From NCBI RefSeq assembly GCF_000317305.3, contig NC_023036.2:310001-374000 (forward strand): a stretch of 64,000 nt of DNA, given 5' to 3'. Shown here one piece after another: positions 17,880 to 25,822 of this stretch (position 1 is its first letter; each line of letters opens with the position of its first letter). Source of the DNA: Mycolicibacterium neoaurum VKM Ac-1815D (GTDB taxonomy: Bacteria > Actinomycetota > Actinomycetes > Mycobacteriales > Mycobacteriaceae). The translations under genes and the position numbers were made by a program. The notes below the pieces were generated by a model, which saw only the letters and a list, made by a program, of their open reading frames with translations, had not been told where the DNA came from and did not search any database.

Positions 17880-18557
17880 CTAGCCGGGCTGCCGCACATC
17901 CGGCCCGAGCGCGAAGACCAGACCGGCCGTCGCGACCATGACCGCCGCCAGACCGATGACAGGTGCGACGACGTAGAGCGTCAAGGTGGCGCCCAGGGCC
18001 GCGCCGGCACACATCGTCAGGACCACCGTGTAGCGCAGTTTCTCGCGTTGGCCGGTGCCGCCCGCGAGCCTGCTGTCGAAGCCGATGCCCACGATCGTCT
18101 GAGTGAGCACCGTGGTGGACAGTTCGGCGATGCCGAACTGCCGGGCCGCGGCGTTCTGGATCCCGAAGGTGACGGCCAGCCCGGCAATGAGGATCAACTT
18201 CGTGTCGTCGTGGTAGCGCAGCACACCGGTCCCGGCCAGGGCGGCGAGCGTCGTCAACGCCAGCACCTCGACGGTCAACGCCGCCGACATCCATCTGCGC
18301 ACCGTGCCGAGGTGGCGGACCATCCGACCGCCCACCATCGTGCCCACGACGAAGCTCAGGAAGGCGACCAATGCCGCTGCCACGTCGACACCGGAATGCG
18401 GGACGAACCAGAATCCCAGGAAGATGACGTTGCCGGTCATGTTGGCGACGAACACATGTCCCAGGACCAACACACTGACCGCATCGACCAGCCCGGTCGA
18501 GAACGTCAGCAACAACAGCACGATGACCGTGCGGCGCTGCGATACCGGTGATTCCAT
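17880..18557 (-). CDS. YoaK family (DUF1275) membrane protein
   Basis: 225-aa polytopic membrane protein. The start MESPVSQRRTVIVLLLLTFS leads into a helix ending STGLVDAVSVLVLGHVF, followed by VANMTGNVIFLGF, the DUF1275/YoaK signature. Further helices lie at about residues 60-80, 95-115, 120-140, 180-200 and 205-222. The function of the family is not established; a transporter-like role is often suggested. It starts 23 bp after the last mas gene on the same strand and is followed within 10 bp by the SDR gene. Confidence 0.85.
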   Translation of the reverse strand: MESPVSQRRTVIVLLLLTFSTGLVDAVSVLVLGHVFVANMTGNVIFLGFWFVPHSGVDVAAALVAFLSFVVGTMVGGRMVRHLGTVRRWMSAALTVEVLALTTLAALAGTGVLRYHDDTKLILIAGLAVTFGIQNAAARQFGIAELSTTVLTQTIVGIGFDSRLAGGTGQREKLRYTVVLTMCAGAALGATLTLYVVAPVIGLAAVMVATAGLVFALGPDVRQPG

Positions 18558-18580
18558 GTGCGGACGTTACTGCCCGGAAG

Positions 18581-19348
18581 TCACAGCCGGGGGGTGAGGT
18601 CCAGCGAGGTGATGGCGTCCATCTGCGTGATGAGCCAGCGGGTGCCGTGCTTCTCCATGATCAGTCGGTAGGACAGGTAGCGCAGGGACGGGATGTTCTT
18701 GGTCACCGGGCTGGTGGCCACCGAATTGGTGTAGACGATCGCCGAGGCGTTGTTCGCGTCCATCGATTCGACCGCGGCACCGAGCACCTGCGTGTTGTTC
18801 GACACCTGTGCCTGCTTGTTCGGCGCGGCGATCGCGTCGATGTACTTGCGGTATTCGACCTGGAAATCCCCGCCCAGATACTTCGCGGCGCGGTCCGGTA
18901 ACGCCTCCATATCGTCGGGGGTATAGGTCCACAGGGTGCTGATGGCATCGGCGGCGGTGCCCGCGATATCCAGTTTGACCTGCACCTGCGCCCGGTCGAC
19001 CAGATAGGGCGCGGCGGTGGCTCCGGCGAATGCGGCGGCCGCGACGACGGCGATGGCCCCGACGGCCGCCAGGATCTTGACGCGTCGACCCGGCGGACGG
19101 TGCGCCACCTTCACCGGTTCGGCCTGCGCGTCGGTCTCGGTGTCGGTCTCGGTGTCGGTCTCGGTGCCTGAGTCGGTTTCGGTGTCGGACGCCTCATCGG
19201 CCGCCTCGGTATGCGCCTCGATTTCCGACGTGGTGTCCTGCCCGGGCTTCGGCTTGCGCTCCGACTTGGTCTTCGGCCGCGGGTCCGGTTCGGTCCCGCT
19301 CTCGGACCCGGTGGTCAGATCACCTGAATCAGTCGGCTGATCTTCCAC
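18581..19348 (-). CDS. Mce-associated membrane protein Mas1D (Rv0178-like)
   Basis: 255 aa. The N-terminal ~95 residues are cytoplasmic, acidic and repetitive (TDSGTETDTETDTETDAQAE). One membrane helix follows at about 100-125 (ILAAVGAIAVVAAAAFAGAT). The extracytoplasmic domain is typical of Mce-associated proteins, with DAISTLWTYTPDDMEALPDR and IVYTNSVATSPVTKN. GTG 19348 is chosen because AAGGAAGGA lies five bases upstream; an in-frame ATG at 19381 lacks such a site. The gene overlaps mas1C by 34 bp. Mas proteins are thought to stabilise or help assemble the Mce1 lipid importer. Confidence 0.87.
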   Translation of the reverse strand: MEDQPTDSGDLTTGSESGTEPDPRPKTKSERKPKPGQDTTSEIEAHTEAADEASDTETDSGTETDTETDTETDAQAEPVKVAHRPPGRRVKILAAVGAIAVVAAAAFAGATAAPYLVDRAQVQVKLDIAGTAADAISTLWTYTPDDMEALPDRAAKYLGGDFQVEYRKYIDAIAAPNKQAQVSNNTQVLGAAVESMDANNASAIVYTNSVATSPVTKNIPSLRYLSYRLIMEKHGTRWLITQMDAITSLDLTPRL

Positions 19349-19866
19349 TGCTGTCCTTCCTTGATCGCCGTTGCCAACCAACGACTTCCGGTCTCGATGG
19401 TCTGTTTGCCGTCGGGGGTGGTGCTGGTCATCTTGGTGGCCACCAGAACATCGGCGCTTCCGTCATCGTTCCACCGTTGGACGCCCGCCTCCAACACCGT
19501 GCCGGTGGTCGGCTCCAGGCGGGCCACCTGCAGCACGATCTCGTTCTGTTTTTCGGTGAAGGTGGTCTCGAACTCACCGGTGCCTTCGGCCTTGATCCGG
19601 TCGGCATAGTCGTTGGCGTTGAACGGATCGAGCGTCGTGTACGAGGTCATGAACGCGCGGACGTAGCCGAGGGCGTCGGCATCGCGGATGGCGGTCTGGC
19701 GGTCCGACTCGTGACCGACCACCAGGTAGGAGGCGAAGCCCAGTGCGGCGGCCATCAGCACCGAGACAAGCCCGCTGACCAACGGCAGACCCCAGCGCAG
19801 CGGCCTGCGCTCCGGCGCCACGAAATACTCGGTCCGGTCCGGATCGACCTTGCGGCGCGGGCTCAT
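19315..19866 (-). CDS. Mce-associated membrane protein Mas1C (Rv0177-like)
   Basis: 183 aa. After a basic N-terminus (MSPRRKVDPDRTEYF) there is one membrane helix at about 27-50 (LPLVSGLVSVLMAAALGFAS). The extracytoplasmic NTF2-like Mce-associated domain contains AFMTSYTTLDPFNANDYADR and ends GQQWKISRLIQVI. ATG 19866 overlaps the stop of the upstream RDD gene as ATGA, so translation is probably coupled. Length and order match Rv0177. It is expected to sit beside the Mce1 complex in the periplasm-like space. Confidence 0.88.
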   Translation of the reverse strand: MSPRRKVDPDRTEYFVAPERRPLRWGLPLVSGLVSVLMAAALGFASYLVVGHESDRQTAIRDADALGYVRAFMTSYTTLDPFNANDYADRIKAEGTGEFETTFTEKQNEIVLQVARLEPTTGTVLEAGVQRWNDDGSADVLVATKMTSTTPDGKQTIETGSRWLATAIKEGQQWKISRLIQVI

Positions 19867-20840
19867 CCGCCGCTCGCCTGCATCTGGGGCCGGGTCAGCA
19901 CCGACAGGTTCTGCACCTGCCACTGCTCACCGGACTTGACGAAATCGACCCGCACGGTCGCGGTGATGAATCGCATTGCACCGGGATTGCTGCCGCGCTG
20001 GCCCTGCATGGCCAGCAACATCGATGCGGTGGTCGTCGTCGGCGGAGGCGACTCCAGGACCGCGCTGTTGACCGACCAGTACTCGTTGGACACCAGCGGG
20101 GCCTTGCGCAATGCGTCCTGCTGTGCGATCAACTGTGGGCGGTAGCTGTCGGCGGCCAACGCGCGGGCGCGCTCGAAATCCTGATCCACGGTATCGGGGT
20201 TGTAGCTCAGCATCTTCTCCACGATGCCTGCGCCCTGAGCGGCGATCTGACCGCGGGCATCCTCCAGCGCCCGGTCACCGCGGTACACCACGAGGTAGCC
20301 CGCGGTCGCCGCGCCGACGCAGACCAGCGCCACGCCGATCAGGCCGAGCGCCACCGGTCTGCGCACATCGCGCTCCGGCTCGCCCACGCGGCGGACCTCG
20401 GTGCGCAGCAGCAGGTCGGCGAAGGTGCGGCGGCGACGGTCGAGTAACGGCCACAACCACCCCGCCAACAGCGGAACGGTGTCGAGCAGATGGGCGACAT
20501 CGCGGACCATCAGCCTGCCGGTGTCGGGCGGGTTCTGGTCGCCGGACGTACGGAACACCCGGATCCCGGTCACGGCGCGGCCCGCGGTCCAGCCGGTGCG
20601 CACCGGCAGCACCCATCGGTTGCCCATCAGGATCAACCCGGTCAGCACCGCCAGCGCCGTGTAAACCCACCACAGCGCGCCGAGGAACGGTGCGGTCCAG
20701 GCCAGCATCGCCAGGATCACGATCAGCACCACACCGAACAGGACGTCGATGCCGAACGCGGCCGCCCGGGCCCCCCATGATGCCGCGGGCTCCTGCGGTG
20801 CCGGGTCCAGCTCGACCGCGTCGTCGAGGACTGCCGTCAC
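19863..20840 (-). CDS. RDD / Mce-associated fusion membrane protein Mas1B (Rv0176-like)
   Basis: 325 aa in two parts. The N-terminal RDD domain (about 20-155) begins SWGARAAAFGIDVLFGVV and includes RTGWTAGRAVTGIRVFRT and RRRTFADLLLRTEVRRVGEP. An additional helix at about 165-187 precedes a C-terminal Mce-associated domain (DRALEDARGQIAAQG to the end). GTG 20840 overlaps the mas1A stop as GTGA. The fusion of an RDD membrane module to a Mas domain is also seen in Rv0176. RDD function is unknown; the fusion suggests an anchor within the Mce1 transporter. Confidence 0.88.
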   Translation of the reverse strand: MTAVLDDAVELDPAPQEPAASWGARAAAFGIDVLFGVVLIVILAMLAWTAPFLGALWWVYTALAVLTGLILMGNRWVLPVRTGWTAGRAVTGIRVFRTSGDQNPPDTGRLMVRDVAHLLDTVPLLAGWLWPLLDRRRRTFADLLLRTEVRRVGEPERDVRRPVALGLIGVALVCVGAATAGYLVVYRGDRALEDARGQIAAQGAGIVEKMLSYNPDTVDQDFERARALAADSYRPQLIAQQDALRKAPLVSNEYWSVNSAVLESPPPTTTTASMLLAMQGQRGSNPGAMRFITATVRVDFVKSGEQWQVQNLSVLTRPQMQASGG

Positions 20841-21520
20841 GTGGTGACCTGCACGAGGTTGGCGATCTTGTACGTGCCGTCGGCGCGCTGCATGGTGACC
20901 CGTAGCCGATACCCCTGCTCCTGGCCGGCGGTTTCGCTGTTGGTGACCTTGGTCCGCACGGCGACCAGGACGTCGACCGACCCGTCATCGTGGTGGCGTT
21001 CCACCGCCGCCCGCAGATCTGCGACCTCGACCTGCACATTGGCGGCCTGATAGGCCTCCATCATCATCGAGCTGTAGAAGACGGCCTGCGCGCCGAAGTC
21101 GCCGGTCGAGCAGTCGACGATCCGGCCCTGCGCCGCGCCCATCGATGCCAGATCCGGCGCCTGGGTGGCGATGACGCAATCCTTGGCCGCCTGCAGGGCG
21201 ACCGCGTCGTCGCGCGCGATCTGGTCGCTGCGCGCATTCCACTGGAGCAACAGATAACCGACCCCGGTCAGGGCGGCGGCGACGACGATCAGGACCACCG
21301 CGATGGCGCCAACCCAGCCGTTGCCGAGCCGTCCGGCAACGGAGGCCGAACCGGCATCAGCACCGGTGCCGGCGACCGTGTCGATATCGCTGTCGGTGTC
21401 CGTATCGGTGACCGTGTCCTTGACGGTAACCGTGTCCTCATCGGTGTCGGCCGCGGACTCGGCGGCCTTGGTTTCTTCGTCGGTGGGGTTCAGCCGGCTG
21501 GTGCCAGCATCTCCTTCCAT
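20837..21520 (-). CDS. Mce-associated membrane protein Mas1A (Rv0175-like)
   Basis: 227 aa. The N-terminal ~65 residues are acidic and Thr/Asp-repetitive (TVTVKDTVTDTDTDSDID). One membrane helix spans about 70-92 (GAIAVVLIVVAAALTGVGYL). The extracytoplasmic Mas domain contains two Cys (AAKDCVIA and IVDCSTGD) that may pair, and DDGSVDVLVAVRTKVTN near the end. AGGAGAT precedes ATG 21520, inside the 3' end of mce1F (31-bp overlap). It is the first of four consecutive mas genes, as in M. tuberculosis Rv0175-Rv0178. Confidence 0.88.
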   Translation of the reverse strand: MEGDAGTSRLNPTDEETKAAESAADTDEDTVTVKDTVTDTDTDSDIDTVAGTGADAGSASVAGRLGNGWVGAIAVVLIVVAAALTGVGYLLLQWNARSDQIARDDAVALQAAKDCVIATQAPDLASMGAAQGRIVDCSTGDFGAQAVFYSSMMMEAYQAANVQVEVADLRAAVERHHDDGSVDVLVAVRTKVTNSETAGQEQGYRLRVTMQRADGTYKIANLVQVTT

Positions 21521-23043
21521 CCGTTATCTCCTGGATTGCTCGAGTTGTTGACGGAGTACTTGACGCCGTCGGGTCCGACCACTTCACCGCTGGACGGGTT
21601 GTACACCGCGGCAGGACCTGCTGCCGGAGTGTAGATGCACGGATTGGGTTGCTGTCCACTGCAGGTGACGGTGCCCTGGCCAGGCGGGGTGAGCGGGTCA
21701 CTGGTCGGCAGCGTGGTCTGCGGCGGAGGCAACTGGCTCGCCGGTAGCGGGTTCATACCGTTGTTGATCGACGGCGCCGGGATGACCTGACCGGGATTCA
21801 CCGGACGGGTGCAGCGTGCGCCGGCAGCGGGGCAGTCCACGATCTGGTTCGGATCGCCGTACCAGGGGTTGGTGCCCAGCGGCACATAGGGCTCCTCGCC
21901 ACGGCACTCCCGCGGGGTCGCCGCACGCTTGCCGGGGACGTCGACACACGGGTAGTTACGCGCGCCGCGCACCGCATTGGGTGCGTCCTTCGGGATCTTG
22001 CAGTACAACCCCGACGGCAGCGGCTCGGTCTTGGTGTCCGCCGGTGACCGCCACTGCGATGCGGGCAGGAAGCCGGTCAGGCACGGCGGCGGCGAGTTGA
22101 TCCCCAGACCGAAGTGCAGCAGACCTTCCGGAGCGAAGATCGTCGCCGTCTGGGCGATCGCGGCACCCTGCGGGAGCACCACCAGCACCTGCTCGACGTT
22201 CTTGTTGTACCGCTTGAGCATGTCGAGGACGATCTCGAGATTGGCCAACGTCTGCGGTAGCGACTCGCGCACGTCACCGAAGACCGCGTTGAGCTGATCG
22301 GCCGTCGGTGCCGCCTGCTGCAGCCCGCTGCGCAGCGCGGCATCCTTCTCCGCAGTCTGCGCGCTGATGGTGTTCAGGTTGGCCGCCCACCGCGAGATGG
22401 CGTCACCCGAATTCACCTGGGACTCGATGATCGGTGCCGAGTTGTCGACGACATCGGTCAGCGCGGGCAGGTTCTCCCGGAAATCACCGGCGAGGTTCTG
22501 CGTCGCGTCGACGAGGCGCTGCAGGGACGGGCCGAGCCCGCCGACGGCCTTGGCGGTCTCGTCGAGCAGGACACCGATCTTCTCCTCCGGCAGAGCGGCC
22601 AGGCCGCGCTGCGCGGAATCCAGAGCGGGTCCCACCTCGGCGGGCACGGTGCCCTTGGTGATCGTGTCCCCGTCCTTGAAGTGCTGCGGCACATTATCGG
22701 GGGAGACCAGATCGAGAAACTGCTCACCGACAGCGGATACCGAGTGCACATCGGCGCTGGCGTCGATGGGCACCTGGGTGTCGTTGTTGATGTCCATCGT
22801 GACCCTGGCACCGGTCTCGGTCGGCTCGACCTCGATCACCTTGCCTACCGTGGTGCCGCGGAAGGTGACGTTGGCGGTCTTGTAGAGGCCGGCCGAGTTC
22901 GGCAGGTCCGCGTAGAGCCGGTACATGCCGATGCCGGCATAGGTCGGCAGCCGGAGATAGCCCAGCGACAGCACCACCAGCGCCACCAACGTCAGCACGA
23001 CGAAGATGAGCAACTGCGTCTTGATCATTCGGGTCAGCAGCAT
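21490..23043 (-). CDS. mce1F: Mce1F, MCE-family lipid-transport protein
   Basis: 517 aa. The N-terminal membrane helix at about 8-30 (LLIFVVLTLVALVVLSLGYL) is followed by the MCE domain at about 36-115 (YRLYADLPNSAGLYKTANVT and FRGTTVGKV). A long helical region follows with repeated heptad-like Leu spacing (ALRSGLQQAAPTADQLNAV and others). The ~150-residue tail is Pro/Gly/Cys-rich. Sixth of six Mce1 subunits, which form a hexameric shuttle with a tunnel for mycolic or fatty acids. It begins 3 bp after the lprK stop and overlaps mas1A. Confidence 0.93.
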   Translation of the reverse strand: MLLTRMIKTQLLIFVVLTLVALVVLSLGYLRLPTYAGIGMYRLYADLPNSAGLYKTANVTFRGTTVGKVIEVEPTETGARVTMDINNDTQVPIDASADVHSVSAVGEQFLDLVSPDNVPQHFKDGDTITKGTVPAEVGPALDSAQRGLAALPEEKIGVLLDETAKAVGGLGPSLQRLVDATQNLAGDFRENLPALTDVVDNSAPIIESQVNSGDAISRWAANLNTISAQTAEKDAALRSGLQQAAPTADQLNAVFGDVRESLPQTLANLEIVLDMLKRYNKNVEQVLVVLPQGAAIAQTATIFAPEGLLHFGLGINSPPPCLTGFLPASQWRSPADTKTEPLPSGLYCKIPKDAPNAVRGARNYPCVDVPGKRAATPRECRGEEPYVPLGTNPWYGDPNQIVDCPAAGARCTRPVNPGQVIPAPSINNGMNPLPASQLPPPQTTLPTSDPLTPPGQGTVTCSGQQPNPCIYTPAAGPAAVYNPSSGEVVGPDGVKYSVNNSSNPGDNGWKEMLAPAG

Positions 23044-23046
23044 GGC

Positions 23047-24189
23047 TCACTCCGACCTTTCGATCAGCGGACCGTTGGGCGCACTGTTCGGGTTGGGGGT
23101 GAACCGCACATCCGGCATCATCGTCGCCGGATCGCGGCCCCAGGCCTGTTCCAGTGCCCGCAGCATGCCCGAGATACCGGTACCCGACAGGAAGCCGTTG
23201 TCGATGGCACTGAGCGTCAGGTCGATGGTCAGCGAGACGTTGATGTAGTCACCGCGGATCGCCTTCGGAATGTTCTCGATGTTGAACGGCACCGTGAGCA
23301 GCAGCTTGAGCGCACCGACCAGATACGGCGAGGCCTTGGCCAGCTCGCGCAGCGGGCGCTGCAGATTCTTCAGGTTGGTGTTCAGGTTCGCGTTGGTGTT
23401 GCTCAGCGTCTCGTCGGCCGTCGCACTGAGCCGGCCGAGCGAGGTCACCGCATCGGCGAACAGATCCCGGGTATCGGCGAAATGCTTGATCAGCGGCGGG
23501 AATTCGGTGAGCACCCGGTCCAGGGTCTCGGTCCGCTTGCTGACGATACCCAGCAGTCGGTTGGTCGAGTCGATGGCGCGGGTCAGGTCCTCACGCTGCT
23601 GGTTCATCTCGTAGGTGAAGGTGTCCAGCCGGTTCAACAGCTCCCGGATCTCGCCGGAACGCCCGGTCAGGATGGCGTTCACCTCGTTCTGGATCACCTC
23701 GATGTTCGGGATACCGCCGCCGGTCAGGATGCCCGAGATGCTGGCGAGCGTCCGCTCGATGGTGGGAAACGCCGAGGACCGCTCCAGCGGAATGGTGTCC
23801 CCGTTGCGCAGCTTCTCCGGCGACGGGTCGTCGGGCTCGTCGAGTTCGACGTGCTGGGAACCCAGCAGCGACGTCTGCCCGATGCGCGCGAGCGCATTCT
23901 TGGGCAGCTCGACACCGGGCTCCAGGTCCACCGTCAGCAGCGGCGTCCAGTTCTTCAGCTCGATCTTGCGCACCCGGCCGACGAACACATCGGCCACCCG
24001 GACCCGGCTGTTGGCGTTGAGCGCCAACGTCTCCGGCATCTGGATGTAGATCGTCGTGCTGCCGTTCTGGGTGCCTGGGCCGCCGGGCAGCGGGACGTTG
24101 GCGATACCCCGCCACTGCCCACACCCGGTCAGCATCAACCCGGCAACGGCCAGCGCCACCGTCCGGGTGGCGATCTTCTTCAGCTTCAT
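23047..24189 (-). CDS. lprK: Mce1E (LprK), MCE-family lipoprotein
   Basis: 380 aa. The signal peptide MKLKKIATRTVALAVAGLM ends in the lipobox LTGC, with the modified Cys at residue 23. This makes it the lipid-anchored Mce subunit, as in LprK. The MCE domain is at about 40-125 (IYIQMPETLALNANSRVRVA, DVFVGRVRKIEL, SLLGSQHVEL). An extended helical region forms the tunnel wall. ATG 24189 overlaps the mce1D stop as ATGA, indicating translational coupling and near-equal stoichiometry. Confidence 0.93.
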   Translation of the reverse strand: MKLKKIATRTVALAVAGLMLTGCGQWRGIANVPLPGGPGTQNGSTTIYIQMPETLALNANSRVRVADVFVGRVRKIELKNWTPLLTVDLEPGVELPKNALARIGQTSLLGSQHVELDEPDDPSPEKLRNGDTIPLERSSAFPTIERTLASISGILTGGGIPNIEVIQNEVNAILTGRSGEIRELLNRLDTFTYEMNQQREDLTRAIDSTNRLLGIVSKRTETLDRVLTEFPPLIKHFADTRDLFADAVTSLGRLSATADETLSNTNANLNTNLKNLQRPLRELAKASPYLVGALKLLLTVPFNIENIPKAIRGDYINVSLTIDLTLSAIDNGFLSGTGISGMLRALEQAWGRDPATMMPDVRFTPNPNSAPNGPLIERSE

Positions 24190-25814
24190 CGTGCACCTGC
24201 CTCTGCCGGCAGCGCCGGTCCCGCCGGGGCCGCTGGGGCCCCCACGGGCACGGCCGGCGGCGGATTACCCGGGATGACACCCGGCGCCGGTACCGGCGGC
24301 GGTCCGGGCTGCGGATACCACGGCGGGGGTAGCGGATTGTTCTGGTCGTAGGCATTCGGGGGGCCGGGCAGGTTGCCGCCCGGGGGCACCCCGAAGGCGG
24401 GCGGTGCCGGCGGCGGCACGATATCGGGGCCACCGAGCAACGCGGCCAACGAGTCCGGGGTCAGCATGTTCGCCGTGAACGGCTGCACCTCGACGCCCTG
24501 CATACCCGGTGCCACGATCCAGCCGGGCTCGTGGTTACCGTGCGAGAACAGGGTGTCGCGGGAGAAGATGCCCGGCACCGTGGTGTCCTTGTACCCCGGG
24601 GGCGGACGCAGCCGCGGCTCGGAGTAGGCGATCTGCTTGGGCAGCGTCATCGCACCGGCCGCCAGGTTCGTACCGAACGGCAGGTAGTTGAACTTGATCG
24701 CGTCCATGATCGGCGCCAGGTACTGCGCGCAGAGCTCCGCGGAATCCTGGTAACCCATCCGGCTACCGGCCTGGATGGAACTGCAGATGAAGTTCAGCGG
24801 ATTGGAGAAGTTGGTGACGCCGGGCAGCACCGGAAGACCGACGATGCCACCCTGGTTGGGCGCCACCACGTTGACGACGTTGGCCACCAGGTTCGGGTAG
24901 GCGTGCAGGCCGGTCTCCAGACCGTCACGGGGCTCGGGCTGCAGGATCGCGGTGGTGACATCCGACAGGTTGTTGATGTCGTTGGTCAGCGGGGTCGCGT
25001 TCTCGTCGAGGAACGTCCTCGTCGTGGACAGCAATGTGTTCAGATCGTCCAGCGCGTTGGCGACCTCACGGTCGGTGTTGGTGAACGAGTTGGTGAACTG
25101 CGCCAGGTCGTTGTTCAGCGCCACGAACTGTTGATCGCTCTTGTGCAGCGCGTTGACGAACACCGCGAGGCTCTTGACGATGCCGACGAAATCACCGCGG
25201 CCCTCGTTCAGCGCGGTCAGGGCGTCCGAGAGGCCGGTGAGCGTCTTGTTGAACTGCTCGCCCTTGCCCTCGAAACCGTCGGCGAACGATTCGACGATAT
25301 CGCCGAACGGGCCCTTGGGCTGCTCGGGTGTGGGGCCCAGATCGGCCAGCAACCGGGTGATCTGGTCGCGCAGCTGGTCGTACTCGACCGGGACCTGCGT
25401 GCGGTCCTCGTCGATGACCGCGCCGTCCTGCATCGCCTCACCGCCGGTGTAGGGCGGGGAGAGCTGGATGACGCGGGAGGCCACCAGCGACGGGTTCAGG
25501 ATGGAGGCACTGGCGTCCGCGGGCACCTTGTACTTGCTGTCCCAGTGCAGCACGACCTTCATCCGGTCGCCCTGGGGTTCGATGGAATCGATGGCCCCGA
25601 CCTTGACGCCCATGATGAGCACCTTGTCGCCGGGGTAGAGCGCCAGCGTCTGCGGGAAGTAGGCGGTGACCGTGGTGGTGGTCAGCTTCTTGTACACATT
25701 CCACCCGACGGCGGCGGCACCGACGGCCACCACGAGCACGATCACGCCGAGGATGACGCTCGCCTTGGAAAGCTGCGGCAGCTTGACGTTGCGGATGTTG
25801 AAGATCGTCGACAT
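24186..25814 (-). CDS. mce1D: Mce1D, MCE-family protein with proline-rich C-terminus
   Basis: 542 aa. There is one N-terminal membrane helix at about 18-40 (ASVILGVIVLVVAVGAAAVG). The MCE domain is at about 45-125 (AYFPQTLALYPGDKVLIMGV, VGAIDSIEPQGD). A coiled helical region extends to about residue 310. From about residue 455 the tail is Pro-rich (PPPWYPQPGPPPVPAPGV) and probably disordered, possibly reaching into the cell-wall layer. It starts 8 bp after the mce1C stop and overlaps lprK by 4 bp. Confidence 0.93.
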   Translation of the reverse strand: MSTIFNIRNVKLPQLSKASVILGVIVLVVAVGAAAVGWNVYKKLTTTTVTAYFPQTLALYPGDKVLIMGVKVGAIDSIEPQGDRMKVVLHWDSKYKVPADASASILNPSLVASRVIQLSPPYTGGEAMQDGAVIDEDRTQVPVEYDQLRDQITRLLADLGPTPEQPKGPFGDIVESFADGFEGKGEQFNKTLTGLSDALTALNEGRGDFVGIVKSLAVFVNALHKSDQQFVALNNDLAQFTNSFTNTDREVANALDDLNTLLSTTRTFLDENATPLTNDINNLSDVTTAILQPEPRDGLETGLHAYPNLVANVVNVVAPNQGGIVGLPVLPGVTNFSNPLNFICSSIQAGSRMGYQDSAELCAQYLAPIMDAIKFNYLPFGTNLAAGAMTLPKQIAYSEPRLRPPPGYKDTTVPGIFSRDTLFSHGNHEPGWIVAPGMQGVEVQPFTANMLTPDSLAALLGGPDIVPPPAPPAFGVPPGGNLPGPPNAYDQNNPLPPPWYPQPGPPPVPAPGVIPGNPPPAVPVGAPAAPAGPALPAEAGAR

Positions 25815-25822
25815 GCGGCGCC

